DNA from: Nymphaea colorata
Lineage: Eukaryota; Streptophyta; Magnoliopsida; Nymphaeales; Nymphaeaceae
Direction: 5' to 3'
DNA length: 64,000 nucleotides
NCBI RefSeq assembly: GCF_008831285.2
Contig: NC_045140.1
Location: 19,218,370 to 19,282,369, forward strand
The position numbers and the translations under genes were made by a program. Shown here piece by piece: positions 38,311 through 51,300 of this stretch. Every line of letters begins with the position of its first letter. Position 1 is the first letter of the stretch. The notes below the pieces were generated by a model. It saw only the letters and a program-made list of their open reading frames with translations. It did no database searches and was not told the origin of the DNA.

Positions 38311-39960
38311 TACTCTTGAATCTTGATTTGGTTATTTATGTGGAAGTTGGTTTCACTTATTTATGTCTTAAGTAACTTAATGTGCAGACTTGCTTTGCCT
38401 ATTTCTCAAGTTCCTCATTTTGTATTGTCTGTTCGTTGAAAGTATGGAGGATATAAATCTCTACTCCTCGGGAGTAGACCTCTGGACAGGTTGAAGAAAT
38501 AAACTCATCTTCATGAACTTGCCACAGGCTCCTATGTCAGTGTAACTAGATTTGGGGCAACTGTAAGATCAGTTTCTTAAACAAGCCTTTCTCATATATG
38601 GGTTGTGCTTGTTGAAGGGGAGCTTGATGAGTAGGGTCAAGTTGCCAACTACATCCTTAAGTATTTGAGAAAAGCATCAATGTTCATAGCCCTTTGTTCC
38701 ATTATTCTGTTCCCTTCTTACTTTTATTATAACTGGGAAATTTAGTTTAAGAAGTATGCAATCATCTTGTAGCTCCAGTTATTGTGCTACCAAAGCAAGA
38801 ACCAGCGTTCGAACCTTTTCTTTCTCATAGATTGGAACTGGGCAGCAACATGACAAAATGAAATCTGGAAATTTACGGGCAAGTTTATCGTTGGTTAATT
38901 ATCCTCCTCTGTGAGTTCAAATCTAGGGACAGTAATCAGTATGCAGAAATCACAGATTTAAACAAGACTATGTTCTTCAATCTTCATTTTATCATTGCTA
39001 ACTGTTTGTTATCATACATGTTGGTATAGGTTGTTAAATTAGATGAAAGAACATGTTTTAGAGTGAAACATGACAGTAGGTGTGCTGCACACATGCTCCC
39101 TTGTACTTTCAACCAGCCTTGGAAATGTTATATACATGTCTAAGTTAGGCTGTGATATATGGCAGTGACCTCCTTGGGTACTGGCCTGCTGGGCAGCAAA
39201 ATTAGGCGTGGCGTTAGAATTTAAGGTTTAGACACCATGTAAGTATACATATGTGTATTTTATATGTACTGTCATACATCATATACTCTTGGTAGTTTGA
39301 TGTATGATTTGTATATATAAATATATATATGTATGTGTAGGCTTTTATGTTATGTTCTCTTCTTTTTCTGTATTTATTTTCTCATCTTTTTCTTTGTATT
39401 TTTCTGTATTTTTTTTATCAGCTCGGAGAACTAGCTGTTGGCTGCTCCCAATGGCTAGATTCCTAACCGTTGGAGCAGTCCCAACAGCTAGTTTCTTTAA
39501 CCCTTCTTCTTTCCTTTTCTTCTATAAATATGAGACTTGGGTCCCTTGCTTGGCGTGGGCTTTAAGGCCTGACTTTGTGTATCATTTAAGATTTGATACA
39601 AGTTTTTTTCATCTCTAGTTTGAGGTTTCTCATTGTGTGACTTCTTGGACTGGTTGGTATCTTCAAGAGTGTAACACTTGAAGTGTTTCTAACTTTCTAT
39701 CACCAATTATGGGCCTGGTTTACAGGTGGCACTTGACACTTGACATGTTTTGCATATGGTTGCATTTCTACCTTCTGAATAACTTTAGGCTTAGGCTTCT
39801 GGTTATTGACCAGAGGCATGGATATTAAGGTTAACTCGATAGTTGTTAGAAATTTATATTCACTTTGGCATTTTACATCTTCATTTACATGGAAACATTA
39901 TGTTATTTAAAGTTCTTATTTCAATGTGTGCAAAATTGCAAAGACATACATGCATGCTGA
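38311..39960. other. Unit 1 copy of NTH1 intron 3 sequence
   Basis: No exons are visible. The sequence matches 49584-51475 of unit 2 apart from a block of about 240 bp present only in unit 2 (49893-50135). 39940-40003 becomes AT-repeat at the end of the unit. Confidence 0.75.
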
Positions 39961-41850
39961 TATATATATAAATATATCATCCTGATAGTGTGTCTTTGGT
40001 GTCTTTTAGTAACACTAGCATTTCCTGGTAATGAAGATAAAGGTCCTCAGTTGGATAGATATCGTCCAACGATATGTTGGCCGACACAAAAAAGACGGCC
40101 ATGGAAATCAAGGACCAAAGTTCGCACAAAGAATTAATTACACACCAAAGACACCAAAGCGAGTTTATCAGGATGATATATTTATATATCGGCCCTTAAA
40201 ATTGGAAGATCTACCTCTGCTGCTGCCAACCAGCCATCATCTATGTGCTTCTATTGAACTCCACAAACCTGGAGGCCAAAAGGATTGCGATCAACTCCCA
40301 ATTGAAGAAGTGAATGAATCGATCAAATTGGTTTACTAAGACAAGCTAATGTTTACCTCTTGCCGCCCACTAGCTACCTGGCTGTAATTTTTTACTGTGA
40401 GTGAAGATGCCGGCCATTATCAATGTGCTTCAGTCTTATTCTGCGATCAGGGAGGAACAAAAACAACTTCGATCACAGACATGCCCAGAACAGAGAGAGA
40501 CAGAGTCTAAACATAATACAGCTAAAGTGCTTTGAATGGGAAATAAAGAGTATTAAAATTCTAGGTTCTTCATAATTGTTTTGGGTTTTCTCATCGATTT
40601 AGCATTACATTTGATCCTTACCTCGAAAATGCCAGACATGACTATGAATACATTTTCAGGTTTTCATTTGTTACAAGCAGACAATAGTTTTTGTAATGAC
40701 AAGATCCCCTTGCTTTGACGATGTATTGAACTGAGGTAAACTACAATTTGTAGAATTATAAATAACGAGCAAGTATTCAATATAACATGTAAAATGACAA
40801 ACCAATAGATATTACAAATAAACAACATGTGAATACCTCCACAAATAAGCAAATACCGCCATGTAATAGACACGCATTGTTGAGAAATCATGATCAGATT
40901 CGTGTGTTTTGAAGTTTTCTCTATAGTGTCCTCTTTCAGTTTTGAACAATAGATAAGCATCGTAATGCTGAAATATTTCAGGATAAAGATGGATTCAGAT
41001 TCACAGTTGACTTCCACCATGATTCGAAAATTATATCTCCCCCTCACAATTGAAGTGATTTTTTTCCCTAAAACTTTCCTCTATTTGTAATAATTGCAAT
41101 GGTGCTTAGACATCATTACCATGATCATCAGGTTCGGTGATTGTAATAGTGCATCTCTTGGTATTCTTTCTCCTTTGTCTGATCTGCTCTACCTTGCCTA
41201 ACTTCTTGCACACATGACTTGGACTGTTCTTTTTGCAAGAATACAAATAAAAAAATAGCCACTTGTAAAACTAGGATAGTGGTCTCCCGTTACATGTTAT
41301 TTACATCTATATAATGAATAAAACAGGAGCTGAAGAAGGTACAAGAGAAAACGAGATGTTGACAATGAACAGAACAATAAAATTTAAAAGAAAAAGAAAT
41401 AGTTCAAACTTGTCTTTCTTTTTACAGACCACCACAACATAATTGTTCCTTCTGAGGCTATATCATATGCATCTATAACCTAGTACACTCTTTCAGGCAA
41501 GCATAATTTTAGTTCAAGTAAACAAGATGTCATCTCCTTAGTGGGTATTCATTGATCCAACGGTAGTCAATGATGTAGATGTTGATGCCTTCTTAGTCAA
41601 ATGGTGAGCTAATTCCTGTGGATGCAGCTAAGGTACAAAACCCCCACAGTTGGATTTGTTCCAAATTTCACTTAATTCATGTTCGGTCTCAAGAAATTAG
41701 TCTTAATATGTATTGCAAAGCATAATGAATTTCAGGGAACAATAAAGAACCACAAAATTCTGCATCAATTGTACCTGAATGCTTAGAAAGTTGCTTCAAT
41801 AGAGTAACAGTAAAAAAATTAACAAAAATCCATTAACAAACATCGCAAGC
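39961..41850. repeat. Patchwork of upstream fragments between the duplication units
   Basis: 39990-40893 is an inverted, roughly 85% copy of repeat A/B sequence (6076-7275), with an internal loss of about 240 bp. 40888-41829 is a direct, roughly 90% copy of 11388-12320. The two meet at tcatga, which is present in both sources. 39961-40003 and 40150-40189 form a fold-back (atatatcatcctgata against its complement). Nothing here is coding; the fragment of the minus-strand segment VIDAYDIASEGTI is carried along at about 41.43-41.47 kb. Confidence 0.85.
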
Positions 41851-43927
41851 TGTCTCCGACTTCAGAAATGAATAATGAATAAACCATGTTAAAGATGTGC
41901 ATATTTTGACCATCAAATGGTTGCCATGTTCTGCAAGATGTTAAGAAAGAACTACTTTTCAAGAATTAGTTCAAGCCACGTAAGGTTAGACCAACTCCAA
42001 TTCACATGTTGCGCCAAAGAATGAAGAGATGTTAACTTTTTGAAGGTGGGGAAGCTTTAATTTGTCCTTGGTGTTGCTCTGGTTATCGACGATCGAACAG
42101 AAAAATAAATATCAAGTATTAGAAAATAGGAAAAAAAATATATAATGACTATTTTTCCATTTAATATCAAGTTACACATTTTTATCATTGTTTTTTTTTC
42201 TTAACCATCCACTTACTTTAAATAGACTATACTATGTGACTCTACACAACCAAACTAATATGGACACTCATTATAGATATACATATATATATAAAATGTA
42301 GGTAACCCCCCATGTGATATTCTCATTCGGTTACTGATTGCTTCGGAATTAAATCTTACACTTTTTGTATAAGTAATTTTGGATTTTTCTCGTGAGAATG
42401 ACTACACAACTAATTTGGCAGTTGCTGGAAAATGTGACTGGGTCGTTCACCATTGTGGACTGGTCTACGGTCTTCGTCATTTTCAACAACATTCGTTGAC
42501 CGTAGAGTTCCCATAACGCGGGACTTGCCATCTCTCCGTGTTCTTTCTTTCCCCCTTTCGTCAGTAGGTCCAACTTGTTAGCTTTACAAATTTATTCTAT
42601 AAATATCAACAAAAAGGCATGTGAACGCTTTGACGCATTTACAAAAGCACGCTACGTTTTGAGAAATTATATTTTCAAATCTAGTTAAGGAAGAACTCTT
42701 TTAGCGGGAGGTTATAATACCATCTAAATGAGAGCTCAAGCTCTCCTCCTCCTCTCCGGCCAAATGAAATAAGCACGTCAATTAAGAATTCTTTAAAAAA
42801 TTAAAGCATGTTTTGGTAAAAATTTAAAGGTGAAGCGCGTTCTTGGTGCTGACTCTTTATCTTTTTCGACTTTGAGAAATTTTCCTGTATGTTTCCCCTA
42901 ATTTTTAATGTGAGAATGACTTTCTTTTAAGGGTTACTGTATCTTTTTTACCGGGTTGGTAGTGCATGATTAATCGCACTACCGGCCTATAACGTCAAGT
43001 ATGCACTTGTTTTTACCATGGAAGAACAGAAATGAATATTAAAAAGTTTGTCAAGTGAAAATGAATCTGGGAATGTCCAATAAGGAGGAAATTATCATGG
43101 AATTAGCTGCCATATTAATTTACTCTTTTTGAGCATGGAAGATTTGGCCTAACTTTTGATCCTTTCCTTCCCCACTGTTGATTTTATCTTCAAATTGTCT
43201 CAAGAAGGGCAAGGCTCTACCAAGTTGATGAATACAACCAATGAGTCAATTGGGTGGCTAAATTTTGCCCGCCAAACCCACAAAACGCTCTGCTCTTTTT
43301 GGCGGTGGTGCTCTCATCGCTACAGCAGAAACCTTCCTTCTTGGGAGTCTGGTGCAGCCTGTTATTTTGACCCAACTGTCTAAAACTTTACCTCCGAATT
43401 CTGTGGAGTTGTTTCGTCTTCCCTTACAAGATGAAACTACCGGCCTTCAATGCGATAATTTGGCATCAATACGAGCAGAGATGATGCTGAAGCGGCATGG
43501 ATTCCTATGGTACTGTCCGTCGCCTTGTTAATTTCTTTTTTGTTCTGTTTGATTCTTTTGTGATTACAAATCTTATATTTTGTTGGCCTTTTTGGTGGAA
43601 ATGGTGACCACCCATTGCTTGAGTCTTTAATGGGAATCATTCTTATCAGTATAGTTAAGAGTTGAAATGGACACCAAGATTTCCTGCATGGCAATTCACA
43701 GATACCATATGCAGAAACGTTTCCGATGCCATTTCTGCTTCTGATGATTTACAGTCATCCGTCCGCTAGAATCTTCTCTTTTTCCTCTGTATTTCTTTGT
43801 TCTTATTCTGTTTTTCTTTCCTCTCCACCTAGTTGGTATTCTGAATGATAGCCTGAAATGTTTACTTCTTCATGATCCTTTTTTTGTTTAGCTCTTTAAT
43901 AATGCAAACGAGTAAATCGACGTGCAG

Positions 43928-45641
43928 AAATGGGATTGTGAAGAAGTCTTTCAGATGGGTCTTCCTGGGCATGACATGGCTGTTGCTCTTGTGAATCAAG
44001 CACCTCTAGATCTTGGTTCTCAGCCATGTGCCCCTCTGGTTTCAGGCACAGATTCCTTCTTGTGTAAAAGGCATTGCGATATTCCCTCAAATTCTCCCAT
44101 CGGTTCTGCTTGCATGAATTTACCTTCTCGAGGCCAGAGCAAGTCTATTCGGATTCATACGCTAAGCAATAGAAATACCAATACTTTCTTTGAATCTGAC
44201 GGTGCTCTGAACTGCAAAGATTGGCCTGCTTTTAACAATTGGGTATGCTCGTCTCCGGGTTGCATCTCTCCTTCATTTCTGTTATTCGATGAATTGCGTG
44301 GTAGTGGCAGCAGCAGTAGGCTAAAAGAAAATGCTTGCTCAAGTTCTCCTACAACCAATACATTCTGTACGTCGAGTCTGTCAGTTCGAACTAATGGGTT
44401 GCGAACGTTGAGATGTCATGCTGCAGATATAGAAGCAAGGCATGAGGATGAACCATTCATTGGCTTCATTGAAGAGGCCTGGTCATCATCGTCTGGGTGC
44501 TTGTCCCCTTCCTTTATCTGTTTTGATGAGCTTCGCACCAGAGATGCTACCTTTGGTAAATCTCTTGGCATGTGGGAAGTGCAGGTTGATCATTTGTTCT
44601 CTCATATACTATCATCATATGAAGTTCTAGAGAATTCTTCTTTTTCCGTGTCAAAACCCTTAGATGAGGAGGCTCTCGTTCTTCTAAGAAAGTTAGCATC
44701 CCTTCATCTTGGAACAAGATCTGATGCATTCTCGGAGGTCAGGAAAGTCCAGAGAGTAAATTCCATTGATGGCAAGGAAGGTTGTGCTTCTCTTCCTTCT
44801 TCAGAGCTCACTGGTTCAGGGAGTCCTTCTCTGTATGGCAGGACATCTTTCACTGATTCGCTTCCACAAAACCCATTACCAGCTATAGATGAGGTTCCCT
44901 TCCCCACAGGTTTGGACAAACTTGAAGGCCTTGAAGATGACGGACCTCTCTTCTGGCCTTTCGATCAAAACTGCTTCAGATATCATGAGCTAAACTGGGA
45001 CTTGTCTATCTCACCATCTCGTAAGAACAGAGTTGATGCTTGCGTGACTCCAACATTCAGACATGGGAAGAATACCAACTTTCAACTTCGTAGAAGTGCC
45101 ATTCAGAATAGCAGGAGAAAAAACCAAGCTTGTAGACCTCATGATCACTCTGTTTTCGACTATGATTCGACGAAGGAGGGCAGACCCACTTCAAGTCCAA
45201 ATGTGCTTGCAAAAATACGGACCAGAGCTAGTATCTGCACTGAGGGAGATAAAATGGCTGCTGATAAACAAACATGTTCTGGTAATTCTCTCCTTAAGAT
45301 GAAAAATGGAGTGAAATCTCGTCTTGGAGTTCAGATGCCATGACCAAAATAGCTTTTGTAATGTTTCAACTGATGGACGCTGCATGGACAAACCAGGAGA
45401 ACATTTCAGTGGTGATTTGAGACGTGCGGGTCAGCATGTAGGTCAATTACTTGAACTTGCAGTTAAAGACAGTCAAGTGCTCGTAGAGATTATCTTTTGG
45501 CCTATCGTGGAGTCCATGTCTGTTGAGGCATTGGTGGGCATGGAAGAATTTGATGGGCATGAAGGCATCGATAATGAACTAATAGGGAATCAATTTTCTC
45601 CAGAAGATTCCACCAGAGAACCTGTGAGTTCAGTATTATAA
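43928..45641 (+). CDS. Uncharacterised protein gene, unit 2 copy, frameshifted near the end
   Basis: The main exon runs from the acceptor at 43927 to a TGA at 45341. The same possible start is present at the end of the previous exon (cctATG before gtactg, about 43511). It keeps both SPSFxxFDELR repeats. Relative to unit 1 it lacks six residues near position 36. At the point where unit 1 has its TAA, five bases are missing here, so the conserved C-terminal frame (45344-45641, reading GQLLELAVKDSQVL) lies out of phase. Differences between copies look mostly amino-acid changing, which suggests weak constraint. The family is not recognised. Confidence 0.6.
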
Positions 45642-46966
45642 AGCTGCAGTTTCGATGAGTGAATCTAAAGGTTATAGTAAGAGCTGACCAAAGATTTCTC
45701 ATCTTTGGTCTAGCATCTTTTCTACTTCTGGGGATGCTGGTACAATGTTCAGGAAATTCGTGCAATGTGGGAGCCTCTAATGAGTGTTTGTTTTCTCGTC
45801 GAAATATGTATTTGAAAAGACTTACTCCGAGATATTTGTAGTTATTTAGATGTTCTCACATGGTTTTTCGTTTGAGCAGATTTGAAAACTTCCTCCTAAT
45901 ATTGGTACTGAAATGTTTCTTTTATTCCTCCTAATATTAGTTCTTCCTTGTAAATGCATCTCCTGCGCTACTTAAAAGAGACCTATCGGTTTCTTTCATT
46001 TTATCTGTCCTATGTTCCTATATAAGTTCCAATACTTTCTAGCATGTCAGGTATCTTTAAAAACCAATTCTATGTCAAAAAACGAAGGTTAAAACCATCA
46101 TCACGTGATCCCTGCTGAGAAGTACCAAGAAGTCGGTTAACGATAAGGAAGGAACTACGCCCAGCAAGTTAGAAATAGACCAAATGTATCAAATGCAAAG
46201 GCAAGAGCAATATAAAGGGCATGAGCCATAGGTTGATTCCAACAGCTCCCATATTTTCATTTGTAACAAATAGTTTAAGCCCTCAGCTAATGTCATAGCG
46301 ACAGTGAGCAGGATCTATCGATTCTAGACCTGTGAACAATTGAATTGTAGAGGAAGAAAGAAGTAACCGAGAGAGGAACCTAACCAGTGAGACAGACCAA
46401 GTAAGCAAAAACGATGTAGAAAGCTAATAACAAATGCTGAAAAAAAGAATGAACAAGTACCCAACTTCTCCATGCAAATGAATGTCTCATTTATTAATAT
46501 ATGTGCCACCTTAATAAGAAGAAAAGAAAAAATAAATAAACATAATTACCTGAAATAATTATCCATGTAAGCACTAAGTACTTATGCAGCAGCTTGATAA
46601 ACATATAATACTCCAAATGAGACAACAACAAAGGATAGGAATGTTTGCTTTGCTTCATTATCCATCAACTTTTACTATATTCAAAGAAAAGCTCAGAAAA
46701 AAAACGCTTGAATCCAAGAGGATCCGATGAGTATTAACTTTGCGTCATTGTCCTTGAGTTGGAGAAAACTCACCCTGGCCCTTTGGGGTGTTGATCTGGT
46801 GCTCCAATGAGAGTCTATCGTCAGTTCTATTCTTGTAGGTGATCTTCTGATCTTCATCTGCACCATAAACAGTGACAAGTGTCACTGTAATTGATGGGTG
46901 CACCAAAGTAGTCCTGAACTGCTAGGGTAGGGTTTTGTCCTTTCTTCTGGCAGCTTCCACTCACCT

Positions 46967-47366
46967 GGAGAAAACTCGTCGTATTGCTCTCGCTTACATC
47001 TTGTTTTAATTTGCAACACAATTCCTGGATCAACATAATTAATATCTTCAATGTGAAATGGGCCAAACGGCTCAAATATGAACATGGCTAAAGGTCGATT
47101 AGAAAAAATTGAAGAATGTTAACCAAAATAAATAGATCAAATCTGTCTTGGCGTATGAAGCCGAACAAGTGTTGGAGCCTATTTAATAAAACTAATGTTG
47201 GCTCACCAATAGACATCAAATCCATATGTTTGGTGTTTTCAATATGCATGGATAGGTAATTTGATTGATTTGCATGTGAATCTAGTGGAACTTGAGTAAA
47301 ATGCGATAAACACATAGTTTGGTTTTGGGCGACAGAAAAAAACTGAACCGGGACGTTGCAGTTCAC
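46967..47366 (-). CDS. Unidentified minus-strand gene, two exon-like segments (unit 2)
   Basis: These are counterparts of 35869-36270, with the same acceptor and gtgagt donor, reading FEPFGPFHIEDINYVDPG and then VLQIKTRCKREQ. The segments stay open with a few amino-acid changes. A block of about 180 bp found only in this unit lies immediately upstream on the minus strand (47510-47690) and has its own open minus frame. Start and function are unknown. Confidence 0.42.
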
Positions 47367-47848
47367 GATACGGTTTTGGTATGTGAATCAAAGAGGTGGA
47401 AAGAGTGAGCCGAGCTGGTCTTGCTGAGTTACACTCCATGAATACAAGAAAGTAAATATGTATACACGCAAATATATGAGCGCAGACGCTCCACAATGGT
47501 CCCTCATCCTCCAACATTAACATCCTTTTAAACGGACAATCCTGAAGCACTTGAAAATGGCGGTTCAGTTGGACAGGAAGCCGCCCACTCTGCATAGTGT
47601 GGACGATCTCATACAGCGTGGCTAGGGATGCACCACGTAAAAATGTCAATAACTACCCAACTATCCGCCATCTCTTAGATGAATGGCTGTTCAACACTGA
47701 GCAATCCATGCGTGGAAACCCCCACCGTAACAAGAAACGCTCCGCCATTTTAATTCATCTAGTTAAATGATACCCATCTGGTTTAACTATACAATAATTG
47801 TTATTTTCAATTAATTTAATCCGATTAATCCCTGTTTGCTGTTGCTTT

Positions 47849-48348
47849 ATGACAATGCCTCTGTCCAATTGCCTGCGGAGCACCCTCGTGCCGCTGCCAC
47901 GCTCGTTTCTCTCACTGGGGATGGCGACAAGGCGGGGAAGAGGCGTTCGTTTCTCTTCAAACTCGAAGGCAGACGAAGGCAATTTCTCGATACCCAAGTC
48001 GTTTTTTTCGGACCCACTTCGCTCTTACCTTTTTTTTTTTCCCCTCTGTGGATATTCTTAATGAAGTTTTCTTTTTGTTGGTGGAAGATGCCAATGCAAG
48101 TCAACTAACTAGGAACCAAATCTCTGCGAGCAAGAAGAGGGTGAAGGCGACGGTGGACGTAGAGACCAAGAAGATGGGAGCTGATTCTTTGAATGAAAGG
48201 GTAGAAACTTCATCTCTTTATTGTACTGCTTCTTTTTTCTGTTCTGATATGTTGGTTATTATTGATTATGGAAATCATGACGAGCGGTTGTTAACTTCTT
48301 TTCCTTTCTGGAAGTATGGTTGCTGTTTGCTTCGTACTCAGAATAATG

Positions 48349-48383
<35 letters not shown>

Positions 48384-51300
48384 CGCTCGCTCGCTCGCTT
48401 TCTTCTGTCGTTTCTTACTCTCGCTCTTGTCTTTTTCTTTCTGAACGGCCTATCATGTGTGTGTCACACAGAGTTGGCAACATACGGAGTTCATTTCTTG
48501 AAGTTTTATGTTTGATCATGTCATCCCATGCGATGTTCGTCTAGATTCGACTTTCCCTTGTGATGCTACGTAGGGAGTTGCTACTTCTTTTCTCAATATT
48601 TTGGGAAGAGCTTGACATTGACTTAACATTCAATTTGTGAGGGTTGATAATAAGTAACTGAGGCTTGCAATTTGTACTGGGTCAGTTTTATGATGACGAA
48701 AGCCTGACGCCTTGAAGTTCGAAAATTCATTAACATGTAAGTTCTAAAAAATAATTGTTAGTTCACGTGGACGGTGGGTGAAACTTACGTTATTCACAGT
48801 TTCACGGAACTCTGTAGCAAGAACGAAATATGAACACGGGCTGTTGGAATCGAACTGAAATGATGAGATTTATCCCTTATATGCAATTCTTCATGAAATG
48901 TCCCAATTTGGGAGCATGGTGATATTTCCTTCTTTTGCTGCTTATACCACAATCTACTCGTAATGTTCATCTTCTCTGACTAGCACAATCTATTTTTCCT
49001 GAAGAAGCTCAAATTGCCTTTTGCTTGTAAAGGATGACCGAAGCTGAATGTGCAGAAAGTTTTGGCAGAAACTGAATTATGTTACTTTCCTTTCCTAAGA
49101 GGAGAAGATAATTTATAAACTTGTTCAGAGTACAGAAAGGGAACAATAATAAGGTACACACGTTAAAGGGGGAAAGGAATGAAAACGACTTAGTGGAAAA
49201 AGTGAAGCTTAATACAACATTTGGGAGAGTTCTTCAGCTCCTATCGCAGTCTGTTGCCTCCCTAGCACTTCGATTTCAAGTTCTTGATGTAGCCAGGTAC
49301 ATAGTGCAGCTCCTGTAGTTTGTCAAAGGTTGATTGCCTTTTCTTCTTTTTGTTTCATGATATTTTTTTTTTGGGTGACTTTGTCAGTGCAATTATATCT
49401 AAAAGATTTTATGATACTTGTATAACTGTGTAAAAAACATTACTAGTATTTTTGTTATTGTTCCTTAGCATCATTCTGGATTATAATTTGGCGACTTCTT
49501 AGCTCTTTTGTAATATGTGCAGCTTGGAAGCCTCCCTGAGATTGAAGATTTTGCTTTCCACAAGACTAGGAAGTCTACTTCAAGTATACTCTTGAATCTT
49601 GATTTGGTTATTTATGTGGAAGTTGGTTTCACTTATTTATGTCTTAAGTAACTTAATGTGCAGACTTGCATTGCCTATTTCTCAAGTTCCTCATTTTTGT
49701 ATTGTCTGTTCTTTGAAAGTCTGGAGGATATAAATCTCTACTCCTCGGGAGTAGACCTCTGGACAGGTTGAAGAAATAAACTCATCTTCATGAACTTGCC
49801 TCAGGCTCCTATGTCTGTGTAACTAGGTTTGGGGCAACTGTAAGATCAGTTTCTTAAACAAGCCTTTCTCATATGTGGGTAGTGCTTGTTGAAGAATATA
49901 ACTATTTTATATTTATTCCTTCAGTTACCTTGTAAGTTGCAAGTTTTAACACAAACAACACATTTGGTGCTTACATGCTTGTCTTCAAGCTTATCCTCTC
50001 ACCTTACGTGGGTGAGAAGAAAAATTGATCAAGCCTGATAAGAATACCCTAGATTGGGATTGAATATCCCACTCTTGAGTTGCAAAGTTCATGTGCAGCA
50101 TTGACTGCCGGTAAATTTGCTGAATAGTTGTTTGGGAGGTTGATGCATAGGGTCAAGTTGCCAACTACATCCTTTAAGTATTTGAGAAAAGCATCAATGT
50201 TTATAGCCCTTTGTTCCATTATTCTGTGAATCTGTTCCCTTCTTACTTTTATTATAACTGGGAAATTTAGTTTAAGAAGTATGCAATCATCTTGTAGCTC
50301 CAGTTATTGTGCTACCAAAGCAAGAACCAGCGTTTGAACCTTTTCTTTCTTATAGATTGGAACTGGGCAGCAACATGACAAAATGAAATCTGGAAATTAA
50401 TGGGCAAGTTTAGCGTTGGTTAATTATCCTCCTCTGTGAGTTCAAATCTAGGGACAGTAATCAGTATGCAGAAATCACAGATTTAAACAAGACTATGTTC
50501 TTCAATCTTCATTTTATCATTGCTAACTGTTTGTTACCATACATATTGGTATAGATTGTTAAATTAGATGAAAGAACATGTTTTAGAGTGAAACATGACA
50601 CTAGGTGTGCTGCACACATGCTCCCTTGTACTTTCAACCAGCCTTGGAAATGTTATATACATGTCTAAGTTAGGCTGTCATATGGCAGTGACCTCCTTGG
50701 GTACTGGCCTGCTAGGCAGCAAAATTAGGGGTGGTGTTAGAATTTAAGGTTTAGACACCATGTAAGTATACATATGTGTATTTTATATGTACTGTCATAC
50801 ATCATATACTCTAGGTAGTTTGATGTATGATTTGTATATAAAAATATATATATGTATGCGTAGGCTTTTATGTTATGTTCTCTTCCTTTTCTGTATTTAT
50901 TTTTTCTTCTTTTTCTGTATTTTTTTAATCTTTTTTTATCAGCTCGGAAAGCTAGCTGTTGGCTGCTCCCAACGGCTAGATTTCTAACCGTTGGAGCAGT
51001 CCCAACAGCTAGTTTCTTTAACCCTTCTTCTTTCCTTTTCTTCTATAAATATGGGACTTGGGTCCCTTGCTTGGCGTGGGCTTTAAGGCCTGATTTTGTG
51101 TATCATTTGAGATTTAATACAAGCTCTTTTCATCTCTAGTTTGAGGTTTCTCAATGTGTGACTTCTTGGACTGGTTGGTATGTTCAAGAGTGTAACTCTT
51201 GAAGTGTTTCTATCACCAAGTTTGGGCCTGGTTTACAGGTGACACTTGACACTTGACATGTTTTGCATATGGTTGCATGGCTACCTTCTGATTAACTTTA

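Larger units (their letters stand above)
31240..39960 (+). repeat. Tandem duplication, unit 1 (about 8.7 kb)
   Basis: This is a direct repeat of 42123-51475, starting near tatataatgactat (31256 against 42139) and ending near acatacatgcatgctga (about 39960 against 51475). Identity is roughly 95-97% by eye. Unit 2 carries extra blocks at about 42715-43090, 47510-47690 and 49893-50135. Unit 1 holds an uncharacterised gene, minus-strand exon-like pieces and the first three NTH1 exons only. Confidence 0.95.

Noticed and set aside
43156-43531. Exon 1 coding frames upstream of the unknown gene (reading through GGGALIATAETF)
   Set aside because: The frame is broken in unit 1 by small indels, and joining it to the next exon gives an immediate stop. 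It is more likely 5' UTR.
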